A DNA stretch of 64,000 nt. It comes from Anseranas semipalmata (lineage: Eukaryota; Chordata; Aves; Anseriformes; Anseranatidae). The translations under genes were made by a program, and so were the position numbers. Shown piece by piece: positions 48,213 through 61,320 of this stretch. How positions within the stretch are numbered: the stretch's first letter is position 1; each line of letters starts with the position of its first letter. The notes under the pieces were generated by a model. The model was not told where the DNA came from and searched no databases. It worked only from the letters and a program-made list of their open reading frames with translations. The stretch covers positions 283,898-347,897 of the forward strand of contig VXAA01001421.1 in NCBI GenBank assembly GCA_013399115.1, read 5' to 3'.

Positions 48213-51200
48213 AGGTCCTACTTCAGCCTTTTGGATTACTGTGAACCAAAAAGAAACTTCAACGCGCTGCAGCCTACTGACCCACAAAGCCGCAGTCTCC
48301 GGTCAGCTCTTCTGCAGCGGGATTTCAGGGCTCCGCGTGGCCCTGCTGCTCTTTGGGCCCAAGTACCTGTGCCCGAAGGCGGGGAACACGCAACATGTGC
48401 CGACGCGCTGCGATGTGCAGGGACACATGGAGCTCATTTGAATTTAATCAGGGCCATCCACTCTAAAGACCAGCCATTTGAGATCGCCGTCCCTAGCTGC
48501 CAGGAGCTGAATTTATAGGGAAGCAAGCAGGCAACAAAGCAAGAGATAACATTCCGAGCAAGCCACCAAACCGGAGCTGAAGAGCTTTGGGCTGACTGCT
48601 GGGGGCGCAGGGAAAAGCAGCAGCCGCGGGTCCGCACGCCCCACCACGGCTGTGGCCCTGAACCCCAAGCAGAACCCACTCCCACGCGCTCTGGCACGGG
48701 ACACGCGTGGATGCGGAGAAGCAGGCGCAGGCAGCCCCGTGCCCCCCCTGCAGGGTCCCAGGGACGCGTGGTGCTGGCGGTGCCGAGCAGCCCCCGTGCG
48801 CCTCTTTGACCTGCGGGGGCACCAAGAGGTTTCACCCAGGCGAAGCAGTGTGCTCTGATGGACACGTACTGGCCATCAGGATTTTTCCAAATCGCTTCCG
48901 AGTGCTTACACCAAATGGTTTTGTTACCAGTGCAGCTTCTTGGCTCCTGGGCATGGCCAAGAGAAACAAAACCAGCCCGTTCTTCCATTCCCTCCAGCAC
49001 CTGCAGCACGGGGCTGCTGAGCCCCTGCTCCAGGAGGTAAAGGGGTGGGAAACCGAGCTCCTTCTGTGTAATAAAATAGCCAGGACACACGGCTGTATGG
49101 TCCAGGTCGCTAGGTCACACGCGTTCATCTCCAGCAGTGGCAGGCTGTCGAGTTTCCTTGAGGAGCAGAAGCAAGAGAAGGGCAACTTCCAAAGCTTTTC
49201 CTTCTGCCAAACCTGAACAGACTTCCGAGGGATAAAGGCAAGTCTGTCGCTCCTCCCAGACGAATTTCAAAGGCCCCTTGGGAATAAAGCTGCTGCAAAC
49301 AGCTTACAACAAGTTATTTTGTCATGGTACCTAGCAGGCAAAGTAAACACCGGGGCAGCTCCCCTGCCCAAATCCATCACCTCCACTGTGCCGACCCTCT
49401 GCACCACCACCGAACCTGTTTTCTCCCTTTGAGCAGAGAACCAGGTTGTTGTAATGCGGGGAACTGAAACAGCATCGCCGTGGCCAGAAATCCCAGGACC
49501 CGAATCCAAAGTCAGATATTCTTCTTAAGACTGACTGATCGAGCAATGTTTAATGGTTTCCTGGTAAGTGAGGCACCTGAACACATGGCTGGTGAGACAC
49601 AGAATCCGATGCCTTTGGACAATGAGCCATTCCAAAGCAAACTTCACTTCAGAAGTGATTCTAGAAATGGGTCACTAGAAAAACACTATTCAACTGACAC
49701 GTTAAGCAAAGTGAATTCATGCTGTTAGCTCTTGCAAAGTTAAACTACACCGGGCACGTCCTGATAGCCTGGGTTTGGGTGACACTGCATCAAAACACAG
49801 CTCCTCGCATCCAACAGGCTCCGACTCCCAGCCAAGACCGGTGCTCTCCATGGTGCAGCCAGGGTAAGCGCTGGGGCTGCAGCTCAAGGCCAACAAGATT
49901 CAGGTACTGGGAAATACCCGAGTCACATTTCACTTTCATTGGGGGTGGGAAGGAGAAAAGAAAGAGCAAACGCAGCTAATCCCTCATTCCTCGACTTGTC
50001 TCTTCTACTGGAATTGAATTTGCCCACAAATGGAAGTGTAAACATCCCCACCGCACACGGGGAGTACGGAAAGCAGTCAAAACAAGAAATTCACCCTGCC
50101 TGCACAATCTGCTAATCTGAACGTTTCCATGACAAATATGGAAATGGCTGATTCTAGCCACAAATTTGGTCATGATTGGCTGCAGACTGTAAAAACACAT
50201 AAGAAACCTCTATTTCGGCAGCTAGTTGAAAACAGAGATGCATTTGTGCGCTGCATTATCTGCCGTGCTGGCCCTCTGCCTTGTAGCGTTGCTTGTTGCT
50301 TTGGTGTTGTGTTTTGTTTTTTCCCCTAACTCATTTACTGTTTTATTGCTTATGTTTGCTGGAGGATATACAAGCAACTTGAAATTCTCAAGTCCATCTT
50401 AATCTTGTCCCTAGCGCTAACCGCCAGCGTTCTAAGGGCAGGCCGGGCAGCCCCTGGGCACCGCCGGAGCTGGGAGCACACTGAGCCCTCGGTGGTCCTC
50501 ACCGTCCCCAGCATCCCAGCCCCTTCCACCGCACGGCTTGGAAGGTGGCAGCGCGGGGAGGACACGGTGGTGGCTCACGGCCAACTCGTCCCCTGGGACC
50601 TCAGCCCGGCCCCACCGGGCCCCAGGAAGGCTGCAAAGCTCTGCTGACCTAAGGACACGAGAGAAGCCAGGAGACTGGGGAGAAGGAGGTGTCACCTTGT
50701 ATTAGGCCAGCTCAAAAAGCTGGAAAAGGCAGACCAGAAGAACCCCAACAGCGAATGAAATTAAAACGCCATCAATTCAGGAGATCGGAGGAAATAACTT
50801 CTAAGGAAGTGTACAAATAAGCTGTGGAACTGCCCTGAGCCACCACCGGAGCAAACAGCACAGATCTCACAGACGATCTACAGACAGTCCAGCGACCAGG
50901 AAAAGCCTCTGCAGCTTTACTGACAGGAACACACGAAATCCCATGGAAAGGCCGCGTGGCTCATAACCTGCCTAGACAAAACACCCGATTATATCAGATT
51001 AAGTTTTCACATTCAAGCCAAAAGCATGATCTCCTCTACAAACAACACCGTCCGCTCCTGGAGAAAAGGTCCTGCACTTGATGGACCACTGCTCCCGACT
51101 TTAAGGCGGTGCTACCACCGCCTTCAGCGGTTCCGGCTCCCCATTTTCATGAAAGCAAGGGATTAAACATCGTACTGTTGAGCCGTGCTATGAACACTAC

Positions 51201-54200
51201 TGCTGCTCACAGCTGCGGTGACCAAACGAGCCACCAGTCCCACAGCCGGTGCCCCGGCCCCAACGGTGCAAGGGGCAGCGAAGTCTTTTCCTGGGCCGAA
51301 ATGTGACGGGCTCAGCTCGGGGTGCTTCAGCCCCGACTGCCAGCACCCAGCTGCCCGCGGACATCAGCCGTGCTTAGCAACCCCCGGCTTTGGACGTCAC
51401 CTGCTTCTTTTACCTGTTCTTAAAACAAGATGCATGTACGTGCTTTGCTGTTAGTTTATTACACCAAAGCAGCTTAAGACACATGCGTGAGCTGCTTAGC
51501 TAGACAAGGCAACACAAATTGTCTTCAAACTACTTAGAAGAGCATACATTTACCGAGATTAGAGTATTTGCAGAGGTGTGGATCCAGTCCTCTTACAACT
51601 ATTTCTTGAAGGTCTCGTTTCGGCAGCAGAATTTAGTCCCTACATAAATCCCAAAGTATTCAAATAAACACACAGATAAATATACTAAAAAACCAAGCCT
51701 TAGATAACACAGGATCTAATAATGAAATAGCTAACAAACACCTCCTCAGTAAAAGACAGACGCGGTGGTATCGCAGGGAGCAGTTACGCCTGGGCATGGC
51801 AGAGAAGGCAGAGCCCGGCGCGGGCTGCGTGAGCGTGCGGCGGGACGAGCGAGCCTTCCCCGCTGCTCCGCGCTCGTGAGAGCGCATCCCGAGCTCCCCA
51901 GTGCACGGACACGGACACACGGGAGCGTGGTCCAGCGGGGGCCACCAGGATGCTCGGGGGTTGAAGGAAGTTGGCTCCTGACCTTCAGAGGTGCCTTCCA
52001 ACCTGATGTGGTCTCCAAGTCTACGTGGACTTCAGAAATCGAGAGTCTCTGGAAAAGCCAGTGCATAAACTCATCCCGATCACATTTTAATCACTTCTAC
52101 CAATCTAAACACAGAAGGGTCTGGTTTTCTTGAAGGGAATCTTCAGAAGAGGTGGGACAGGTGGGCAACACTAGGGAGTCCATCATGTTAAATCTAAACT
52201 GAAACAGTAAATCTAAATGGGGTAGCGGTGATTGACTTCTTCTGATGAACTCACAGGCAAAGAACAGTTTCAGCCCAAACAGCCCAACAGTGCAGCCCAA
52301 ACCAGCACACGTTACTGTTTCACTGTTGAGAAGCTGAAGTGCTCACGGTCAGCGTGAAATGCAGCAGGCAGCCCAGAGGCACGTGCGGCACACGTGCCTT
52401 TGCCTCTCCTGCCTGGAGAGCTGGGAGCTCCTCTGGGTACCAGGCCTGGAGGAACATCTGCAGCTGGCCCAGGTCAGCTGAAAGCAGCAGCGCTGTTCTG
52501 TAATGCTCCTGTCTGCCAGGTAGTGACTAAAAGGTGTGAAATTCCGTACTGGCTTTGAAAATACCCCAGAAAATCAAAGGAATTTCTTCCAACTTTCCCT
52601 CTCCAACCAAGCGTCCTACTAATCAGCAACAACACACGGATAACCCCCCCGAGCCAAGAGGAGATAACTCCGGGAACACAAGTGTGATAAATATAGCTGA
52701 ACAAGCACCGCCAGCAGGCACCAGCAAGATTGGATCCCCCTGTAAATGGTAAAACGTGGGACCAGATGCTGGATTTCTGCTGCTCACCAACTCCAACAAT
52801 AAGCGATTTCTTCCATGCACCAGAGAGCAGAGCCAATGGCATGACGACCACGTAGCAGAGAACAGATGCATCCAGCCGAGGCTGATCCACGGTCAGTGCA
52901 AACCAGACCCAGCCTGCAGCCCCCTGGCAGGCGGTGGGACACCCATGGTGTCACCCGCGGTGTCACGGCGGCCGACATGCCTGCCGCACCGCGACCCTCG
53001 TGCGAGGCGCTGGGTAGGCAGTCGCTCCCTTTGGCTGGTCTCGTACGCGGCACCGGACATCCCACAAATCCCCCAGCTGTGGCTGCATTCTGACCAGCAC
53101 AAACAGGAGAACTGCACACCGGGTACACGCATGCTGCTGTAGGATTTTACCCTGCCAGGTCAATTGCCTGTCTGGTACCAGGAACACAGAATTTACACTT
53201 GCTCACAAACTTACACGAGCAAATCCCTAGCACAGCCCTTCCTCCGTTCTCTTTACAGTAATTGCTTGATGTGTGATATTTCCTCAGATGACTTTTTAAC
53301 TTTTAAATTGATAGAAAATCCATACCAACTTTCAATTCAGAAGCATATACACGAGCTGAGCAACGGATCCAGTGGAAACAGAGACCCACCCTAGCAATGC
53401 TGGCAGGCTGTTAACTGCAGAGGTTCTGGCAGGGAAGATTTCCAAGCAGCAGAAAGACTTGCCAAAGTTCCAGGCTCTTTCTTTTTGTCGCTTTCTAAAC
53501 AATACTCATCTGGTACCGTACAGACGTGCCCCTGACACTGCTTGCAACTTTCTGCTCGGCAGCACCCTGGAATTTTTGAATTAACCCTGAAAGAAACCGA
53601 GCAGAGCTCAAGCAAACACTCCACAAACCAGACCTCCTGAAAAATCAGCATTTTGCAGCCAGTATTTAGGGATTTAAGGATTAAAATCCCTGGGATTGCT
53701 GCTTGCTTTCTCATGTTTTCCATGAGCTTCTCCTCCTCCCCTTCCTTCTGAAAACATCCTAGTATTTTTTCCTCTTGATAATCTCCACAAAACACACATC
53801 ATTAGCACTGCACACTTGGTGTTGGATTACCGAATATACAACGTCACCTCTAACAATACTTTCTGAGAAAGAACCACAAGGTACTGGGCAGAATTTGCCG
53901 TGTATCTACATTTTATTCCCTCCTCGGTGGATGTACAAAGCATGGGATTTGGGAATAAACAGGTCTCTTCTGCAAGTGCTCTGCATATGGAGCCACTGAG
54001 TTTCTCCTCCTCATACATGCCTGCACGAAGGATTCCAACGTTTCAGATGGCTTTCAGCCCCAAACCCCTCCACTCTCCTCATGCCCACTCATTTCCTCCA
54101 CCACCTCCCAGCCCACTCTCCTCTCCTCTGCAAATTACACCTCACATAACCGCTGCTGGCTTACTTGCAAGTGCACATGTTCATTTTCTCCTCCCTTCCC

Positions 54201-54463
54201 AATATAAATTTTGCTCCTAGCAAATATACAGAAGGGACACGAAAAGCAAAACAGGAGATCTTACCTTTTGATGGTCTTCTTTGTTTCGTTTGTAGAGAGG
54301 AGAACGTACCCATTACAGCACCCATTGCAAAAGCTACTTGGGAGTTTTTGGGGAGGATTTATTTTGGCTGTTTTTTTCGATTCTTCTCACTCCCCCCCTC
54401 CCACCGCCAGCCTACAAAATCTATGTGAAATGCCCACGAGAACAAAACAAAACAGAGGAAGTC
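48213..54463. other. Gene-free DNA, ordinary
   Basis: About 6 kb to the right of the CR1 fragment. GC-rich at 48570-48810, 50410-50640, 51790-51960 and 52900-53060; AT-richer elsewhere. CCAGCGGGGGCCA at 51932-51944 resembles a CTCF core with one mismatch. Pyrimidine-rich at 54050-54150. No exon or RNA gene recognised. Confidence 0.58.
50690..50860 (+). mobile_element. Possible decayed LINE (CR1/L3-like) 3' relic
   Basis: The stretch contains a CATCAATTCAGGAGAT word, then GGAAATAACTTCT and, after a gap, GCTGTGGAACTGCC. This order resembles the 3' region of ancient CR1/L3-type LINEs as I remember them, where an aaa-cAATTCA word precedes GGAAATACTTCTT and then TGGAACT. The match is partial, with indels, and the boundaries are a guess. 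It could be coincidence. No coding capacity remains. Confidence 0.3.
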
Positions 54464-54501
54464 AAGAGAAGAAAGAAAAGAAGAAAGGAGGAGGGAAAAA
54501 G
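54464..54501 (+). repeat. Polypurine tract, 38 nt
   Basis: An uninterrupted A/G stretch rich in AAGAAAG and GGAGGAGGG. It is the right half of a strand-asymmetric segment: 54050-54150 and 54385-54412 are pyrimidine-rich on the same strand. It ends 10 bases before the only unresolved base in the window. Confidence 0.9.
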
Positions 54502-54511
54502 CAAAGCACTG

Positions 54512-54512
54512 N
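54512..54512. other. Single unresolved base (N)
   Basis: The only N in the window, next to a purine-rich low-complexity tract. This is where reads or consensus are most likely to be ambiguous. Confidence 0.99.
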
Positions 54513-57310
54513 TGCACTGACTCACAGCCGGCTGCACTGTTATTATTCAAAACAGCTCCCCATCAAAATTTAAATGCTAGGTAGATTCCCTCAGACCAGA
54601 GCTGGCAGCAGATGCATCAAAATATTTACTGGAGCACAGCCACATAAACACACAGGCTAATTCTTCCTCCCGTTCCCTTATGGCTCCGACCAGCAGCCTG
54701 GAGGTCTACGGGGAGAGCATCACTGCATCTCTTCCAGCGAATGCTAACCCGGAGTCCTGGAGACACGGTGAGGGGCGCGGGGGGGCCGGGGCTTTGGGCT
54801 CAGCACCAATTCTGAATGAATGGGAACCTTCCGAGTGGGAAGCGATAGCGAGCGAGCCGTCAAAGCCACAGCTGCCTGGGCTGCATGCTCCTGCTAATTA
54901 GGAGTCTGACAAAAAGGTAGGAAACGGCGATCTCTAACAGCCGGCTCAAGCGTTAAAGTCAAGGATTAAAAAAGGAAAGTGCAATGTGGGAAAACAGAAC
55001 CTCCCACCACAATGCTTTCTCTTCGTGTGCTTTCTCGCACACCAGAGGCGTGTACAAGGCAGTTGTCAATAACTTGTTTTTCTGCAAAGTATGCACACAT
55101 CCCTTTCAGGGGTATTAAAGCAGCAAACTGTTGAAACAAAATCCTGCAAACACTTGGTGGCTCAGGGGAGGTTGGACAAGTCCCTGTATTTTATTCAGTT
55201 GCTATTTCCAAATACCTGCTGTGCATCTTGTTAGGTTTTCTCAGAAGGTGGGAACAGCGAGTGCTCAGGCACAGAAGGAGTTAAACGCAACGAGGCAGCT
55301 GTCAGAACCAGAATTAATTTGCTATTTGCTCGTGGTGAGTTCGATTAAGGCAGCATCTGTGCAAATATTGTATTTGTCTGCAGAACCTCATTCCCACACC
55401 AGAGACCAGGGCACCTTCTCTCAACAGGTTTCCTCAGCTTTCCTCTGACTTCAGAGGACAAGTTCATTGAACGCATCCTCCGGAGTCCCCAAAATCAGAA
55501 GCTGCAGAGCGCCGCTCTGCCTGGAGCGAAGCCCTGCGGTGCCTCCTGCTCACACGCGGCCAGCAATGCTCGCTTGGGTTGTAAGGAGATAGCGCAGCAA
55601 AACCACCTGGAAAGCGGCTTCAGGATTTGTCCTGACACCCGCTGGGTCCCAGCCATGCAGAGAGAGCTTGGACTGGCTACCCATCTGGTGAAATAGCTAG
55701 GAAAAAGTAATTTAGGAGGATAAAATCGCGCCCCTGGTGCTGTAGTGTTGTTTACTTGAAGCAGCACGGTATATGGAGGCGGAGGGCAAGAATGGAAATT
55801 CAGTTTTCTTTGAGACTTGAAAGAAAAAAAAGATTTGTCTTGGCTAGAAACCAGTATTGACAGATCCCCATGAAGTCATGGGAATAAACCACTACATGCA
55901 GTTCTGTTTGTATGCCTAAAATATGCAAGAACGGGGACACGAGGAACGACCGTGTCTGTGTCTGGGCAAACGAGTGGAGTCCCAGAGCAGGAGTTCACAA
56001 GCTGCTGCTTTCTCTCACACAGCCAAAAATCAGCATCTCTGAGGAACAGAAGCATTGTAAACACTAATGAATCCGTGTCTGCGACAAGCAAGCAGGAATT
56101 TTCTTCCCCAAAGGTGAGCATCCAGATTCATCAACCTCAGAGATAATACCTGCTCGAGAGGCAGCAAATGCTGACGGCCACCTCTGCACAAGGAGCTGAA
56201 TATCATCAGGACTATTTCCATTGGAGGCAAGGGGACAACCGAGCTCTGCGGGGATGGCTCTGGCTACGCAGGTTGCCAAGCCAGCACCCTGGCTACGAGC
56301 TGCTCGTGTAGGACCAAAAACACCTCGGGGAAGGGAGATGACGTACTGCACCGGGCCTGCCCGCAGCCACGTGCTCTAACCGGGCAGTGGGGCTCCAGAG
56401 CGCGGCCGCCGCTCGCTCCCCAGGCAGGCTGAAGCCTGCGGCCCCCGGCCCCCCGGCCCGATGGGCACAGACCCTCCAGCACCCGCTGGCACAGCTGGGT
56501 GCACATACGACTTCGCGCCTGATCTGAGCCTAAACCCATCCACTGTTCCACGGGAGAGTTTCCCGCAGGGACAGGCGTGCAGCCGGGTGAGGACACGGCC
56601 ACGCACAGGCTGCGGGGCCGACACGTCCCGCGGGTCACTGCTAATTATCCCTACTGGCTGCCAGCAATTACACCTCCTTCCACCATCGTACCATTCCTAT
56701 ATACCGTATAACGTTACGTTTTGTCTCCTAACAACATCATGACCCACACTCTTCCTTTATTCCTTGGCCCTCAGTTCTGTGCCATTGCTTTGAAACGTCG
56801 GAGCGAAGCAGGGCGACGCCGGGAGCGAAGCGGGTGCCTGTTTGCTGGATGCAGCCGGCAGGCTGGGTCGCAATAAGCGGTCCTCCGGCTTTCAGAAGCG
56901 TGCACGTGGCGCCTCGCAGCAGGGAGCGGCAGCGCCGGCTGGCACCGGCACAGGGCGGGCATCTCCCGCCTGCGAGGCCCCGGGAGCCGTGCGGCTCTGC
57001 TCCCTGGCAGGTTCCTCACGAGGACAGCTGGGGCCAGATGGAGCTGGACCGCACTCGCGGTAGATGTGTCCTGAACCACGCGTCCCTGGTGTTTCCGCGG
57101 TACACGTGGGAATGACGAGGGGAGGGTGGTTTTTCTTCCACCACGCAGAAACCTGGACCTTCACCAGGCTCAAACACCCTCCCTAAGCACGGTGCCAGGG
57201 CCGCATCCTTTGATTTATCGACCGCCTTCTCTCTGTGAGGCAAAGCTGGCAACTTCCATCCTTAGGAAGAGCAAATAAATGTCTCAGAAAGATTCAGATT
57301 TTAAATTGAC

Positions 57311-57322
57311 TTTTTTTTTTTT
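57311..57322. repeat. T12 homopolymer
   Basis: Twelve consecutive T residues in non-coding DNA. Confidence 0.95.
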
Positions 57323-58078
57323 GGTCTCTCAAAGTACAGCAATAGCACCACAAAATCAGAAAAGTGCCTGTTTACAGCAAGCCCTTGTCCTTCATTCTGC
57401 AGCTTCGAGTGCTCCCCGGTAGGTTCTGCTTCAAAATGCCTAAATACAGATGGACATTACTAATTCCTTCTCCCTCCTGGGTATTTTAAGTACGAGAACT
57501 AAGCAGCACTAACAAGAGATTCCTTCTATTTAAGACTTCAGGAATTTCATTTTTCATATTCCAGGGAAACACACCTAACCAGTAAGGAGTGCTTCACTTA
57601 AAGCACAGAGGATTTTCCCTTCGCCTGGGCAGCTCCGCTTGGCTTTAGCCTCTCTGTAGCCGAGCCCTTCCGGCAGGCACCAGACAACGTGCAGGCAGCA
57701 TCCAGGGAGCTGGGCTGCCGCACGAGCCCCGATACAGGAACACCACGACTCCTGCTTTCGGCGGTGTCCGCTCATCTGCGGCTTGGTCAGATGCTCGTAA
57801 TTAGGACCCCCCGACACCAGCCCAATTACCGCTCAGGGCTCTGGCACAAACCCCCCCCAGCCGCGGCAACACGCTGGGTCCCCAGCAGCACAGGTGCTGC
57901 GGCCGTGCCCATGGATTCCTCCGCGAGGGAGGGAAGCGCGAGACGTGAGCTTTGCAGCGAGCGCGCAGGCAGTGCTCTGGCAGCCCCCTCGCAGATGCTG
58001 CCCGCAGGCTCTCGCCCGCTCTTCCAGCTCGCTCTGATTTTTAAAACATGAGACGCTGAGAACTGGCTATCTGGGAGG

Positions 58079-58094
58079 AAAAAAAAAAAAAAAA
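58079..58094. repeat. A16 homopolymer
   Basis: Sixteen consecutive A residues, followed by TCAAAAGC. No retroelement body is recognised upstream. Confidence 0.95.
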
Positions 58095-60129
58095 TCAAAA
58101 GCAAGAGGGAAAATGTTCCTTTTCTAAGAGAATGAAATGAGAGTTTCTGTTGCTTAGCAAATTTTTAACCAGTTGCTGTCCTCAGCTGGCTGTGCCAGAA
58201 CACCCTCCGCCAAGCGCGCTGCCTGACCCTAAGCCCCAGGCTCCGCAGGGGACCTGGCGGAAGCCTCTGTGCCCCGGCCGCCCGCCCACCCGTCACAGCT
58301 TGCTTTGGTGAGGGGCCACGAGGGGCACATCCACGCTGCCGAGCCGGGCGCGCGGGACTCTCCCCAGCCTTGCTGAAGGACTCATCCCACGGGGCCTCCT
58401 GGTGCTCAGGCAGCAGCACTCGCGGTCGCGCACCAACTAAGGAAGCCCGAGGTGCAAACGCGTGCTGGAAGATGTACAAAGAGAGCTTCAGCTGGATCCT
58501 GGGGAGACGAGGAAGAACCCACCACCATGGTGACCACGTGCACAGAGCTTGGGATGCTGGCAGCCCCGTAACGCAGCCCCCAGAGAAAAACCTTAGGACT
58601 TGGAGGAGCAGGAGAAGGGTGAGTGTGCCACTTCTGCTGCAGTGGTATTCTTTATTTCCCTTATCTTTATTTCTCTGCAATTATTAAAAATAAAAATAAT
58701 TCTTTGATTAGACTGCTAAGGTTTCAGTTACACTAATCAGAACATATAAGATGTGCTTGCTAACAAGGAATACTTATTGTTAACTCCTTGAAATTGTCCC
58801 AGCTCGAAGCAGGAAGACAGCTAAGAGAAGTTCTCCCACCAAGCAACCAAAGCCATCTCACAGACCTGGAAGCAGCATGGGATGAGCTGCTCTGCCGCTG
58901 GGAAACCAGCTCCATCACAGAGAGATCCATTTTCTGCTGCTCTATACCCGTAAAACATATTTGGGCACCTTTGGAGGGTTCGTCATTTGCTTTTTTGTCA
59001 ACATAAGGACATACCGGGTCTTCCTACTTCAGATTTTCACAGTCTGGATTCACCACTTGTGTTGTGTTTTTTTTCCTCCCAGAACCTATTTTTTAAAAAT
59101 GTTTCTCTCAAACCAGTAGCAACACAAGAAGAGCCTAAATTCACCCTCTTCTCCTCCACTCAAGAGCCATTATAATAAACGAGGATGTTTTCAAAGAAAT
59201 CTTTTTGCTCTCAGTAAGGACAAGGCAGCAGAACAGCTATTAAAAGATTCATCCCTGCACCTCTGCAAGCCCAAAGCAAATTCCCATGCTAGCTAGTTTT
59301 GCCAGATCTCAAAAGGTAGAGGTCCTCCCTTTGGAGGATGGAAATATATTTTTCATGACCTGAAAGCCAGTGAATAATAATCCAGAGAAATCAGATGGAA
59401 CAGAGGTGGCTTGAAGCTTTGGGATCAGCTAGATTTTCATGTAAATACAGCGCAGACAATATTAACTGAGATGTTAGAAATCTGCCACTTGCTTTCCAGA
59501 CTACAGCAAATACGGCCGTGCAAAACCAAACCAAACACATGCAAGTCTGTCCCAGTGCCGCCGAACAGGGAACAGAAAGCCAGGCAGCGGGGCAGGCGCA
59601 ACCAGGGCTGCTCCTCTTCCCTAGCGCCCCGAGAAGGAGCGCAGAGACGGAGCTGGCACCTCACACCCTGCTGCCGGCAGCAAGCGCCAAGCACCTCCCG
59701 AAATCCCGAGGGCAGGCGTCCCCGCTCTGCCTTGGTCCTTCTCCTGGGGAACACCGAAAGGGATCGCCACTGCGGATGCACGACCGGGCACGTTTGTGTG
59801 CTCCGGGAAGAGCCAGAGGAAAGCTGGGGGGGGTGTTCTGCCTGCGTGAGGCAGCGCGGGGAGAGCTGGAAATAAAACTGCATTATTGTCTGCTGGCTCA
59901 TCTTCGGTTCAGTAATAAAACCGAGCGGGACTCCACAGAGCAGACCTAATGCTTGCCCTAAGGACGTCACACTGGAAAACAGACAGCTGAGAGCTCAGGA
60001 AGGGAATACTTCACATTTCTAGTGACAACCTCAACCAAACACGAGGCAGATACTGTTCTGTATCTCTGGCTGGATTATTTCCTCTGTGAACAGGGAGAGG
60101 ACATTGCCAGAAAACCACGAACAAGCCAG

Positions 60130-60410
60130 AGGGAGGGGAAAGTCAGGGGTGGTGTGGAGCCGGGCGGGCCCCCCATGGCCCCACCGGCGGGGAGCGAGTG
60201 GGAGCCGCGACACCGGGAGGTGGTGCTGAGCCCTGCGCGGCGACCAGGAGGAACCTGGCTGCTGGGAGGATTTCGTGGAAGCACCCAGGCGGGAGGGGAA
60301 GGGGAGCGGGGTCAGTCCCAGCCGGGCCGGGGGCCGGAGCGCTCGCACGAAGAGCGCGTCTGAGCCAGCCAGGGGACGGCGGCACGCGGACGAGCGCTTT
60401 GGGGCAGAAC
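60130..60410. other. CpG-rich patch, possible CpG island
   Basis: The most sustained CpG-rich stretch I see, with GCGCGG, CCGGGCCGGGGGCCGG, GAGCGCTCGC and AGAGCGCGTC words, and GGGAGGGGAAGGGGAGCGGGG on the + strand (KLF/SP-type). Open frames here on both strands are explained by low stop-codon frequency. It could mark an unannotated transcription start. Confidence 0.45.
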
Positions 60411-61320
60411 CACGACCTTTTGTGCTCAAGATGCCATTACGGGAATGCCTGAGGATGAAAAAGCTCACTTCTCAGTAAATGAGAACCATCTATTACCCCA
60501 TGAAATCTGCTTGAGCACTGTGCCAAGCAAAGTCTCGCCTTTCAAAGTTACAAAATGCAGGTGGCAGGAGCCGCTCCGCAGTCTGAAGGAGCCCCTGTGG
60601 GACAGGAGCCGGAGCCATCCCGCCACAGGGGACGCCGAGCTCCGGGATGCTGCCGCTGTGCTGTGGCAGCCACACCAAAACGAGCTACTGTCATTGGAAA
60701 AGCAGGGTCCTGATGTAAACGTACCGCGTCAAGGCATCCCTTACATAGACAACGAGGTGAGGGCTTTTTGAGGGAATTTTGGCGGTCAGCAGTAACGGAA
60801 AATCCCCCAGATCGTCTCCCTTTGCAGAGGGAGGCCGGGGCGCAGATGCTGGAGCTGCACCCCGCTGCGTCCTGCCAATGCAGGGGGACCACGATAAGCC
60901 AGCTGCGGGTGGCATCGTGTCACGGTCCCTGGGGTGGCACCGGCAACGGTGAGAGCAGCAGCAAAAAGCTCTGCTGCTAGAAACTCCATAAGCAACATCG
61001 AGCGGCCAACACCAGGCACGTGCACAGAACCAAAGCTCAGCAAACAACTTTCTACCTTAATCTCTGAGTGTTTCTATCGCATCGACAGCCTCTGTGAATG
61101 TTACACAGGACACAGAGCTAAGCTAACACGTTCACGGAGACAGACACTGATGGAAGGGGAAACGTGTCCTAGACTGTGCGCGATGACAAGGACACATCCC
61201 CAGGCAGCTGGGACAGACAACGCCGCGTGGGGCACGTGCGTGCTCCCCGGCACCATCCCTGCGCCGCGTGAACGTGCCCAACAAGCGAGCTGGGGGACAG
61301 GCGGCGCTCAACGCTGATCT

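Larger units (their letters stand above)
54513..61320. other. Gene-free DNA, ordinary
   Basis: About 6.8 kb. GC-rich at 56370-56470, 56800-57010, 57850-58020, 58190-58380 and the CpG-rich patch 60130-60410; AT-rich near 58670-58790. Homopolymers are listed separately. No exon, RNA gene or transposon recognised. Confidence 0.58.

Noticed and set aside
48434..49090. 218-codon open frame on the minus strand.
   Set aside because: No domain, overlapped by plus-strand frames of similar length, and no splice-bounded exon is evident.
51932..51944. CCAGCGGGGGCCA, considered as a CTCF site.
   Set aside because: One mismatch to the core and no matching upstream motif; such GC-rich words are frequent by chance in GC-rich DNA, so it is mentioned but not called.
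59437..59970. Overlapping frames of 143-177 codons on both strands.
   Set aside because: Both strands cannot plausibly code; GC-rich composition explains the lack of stops.
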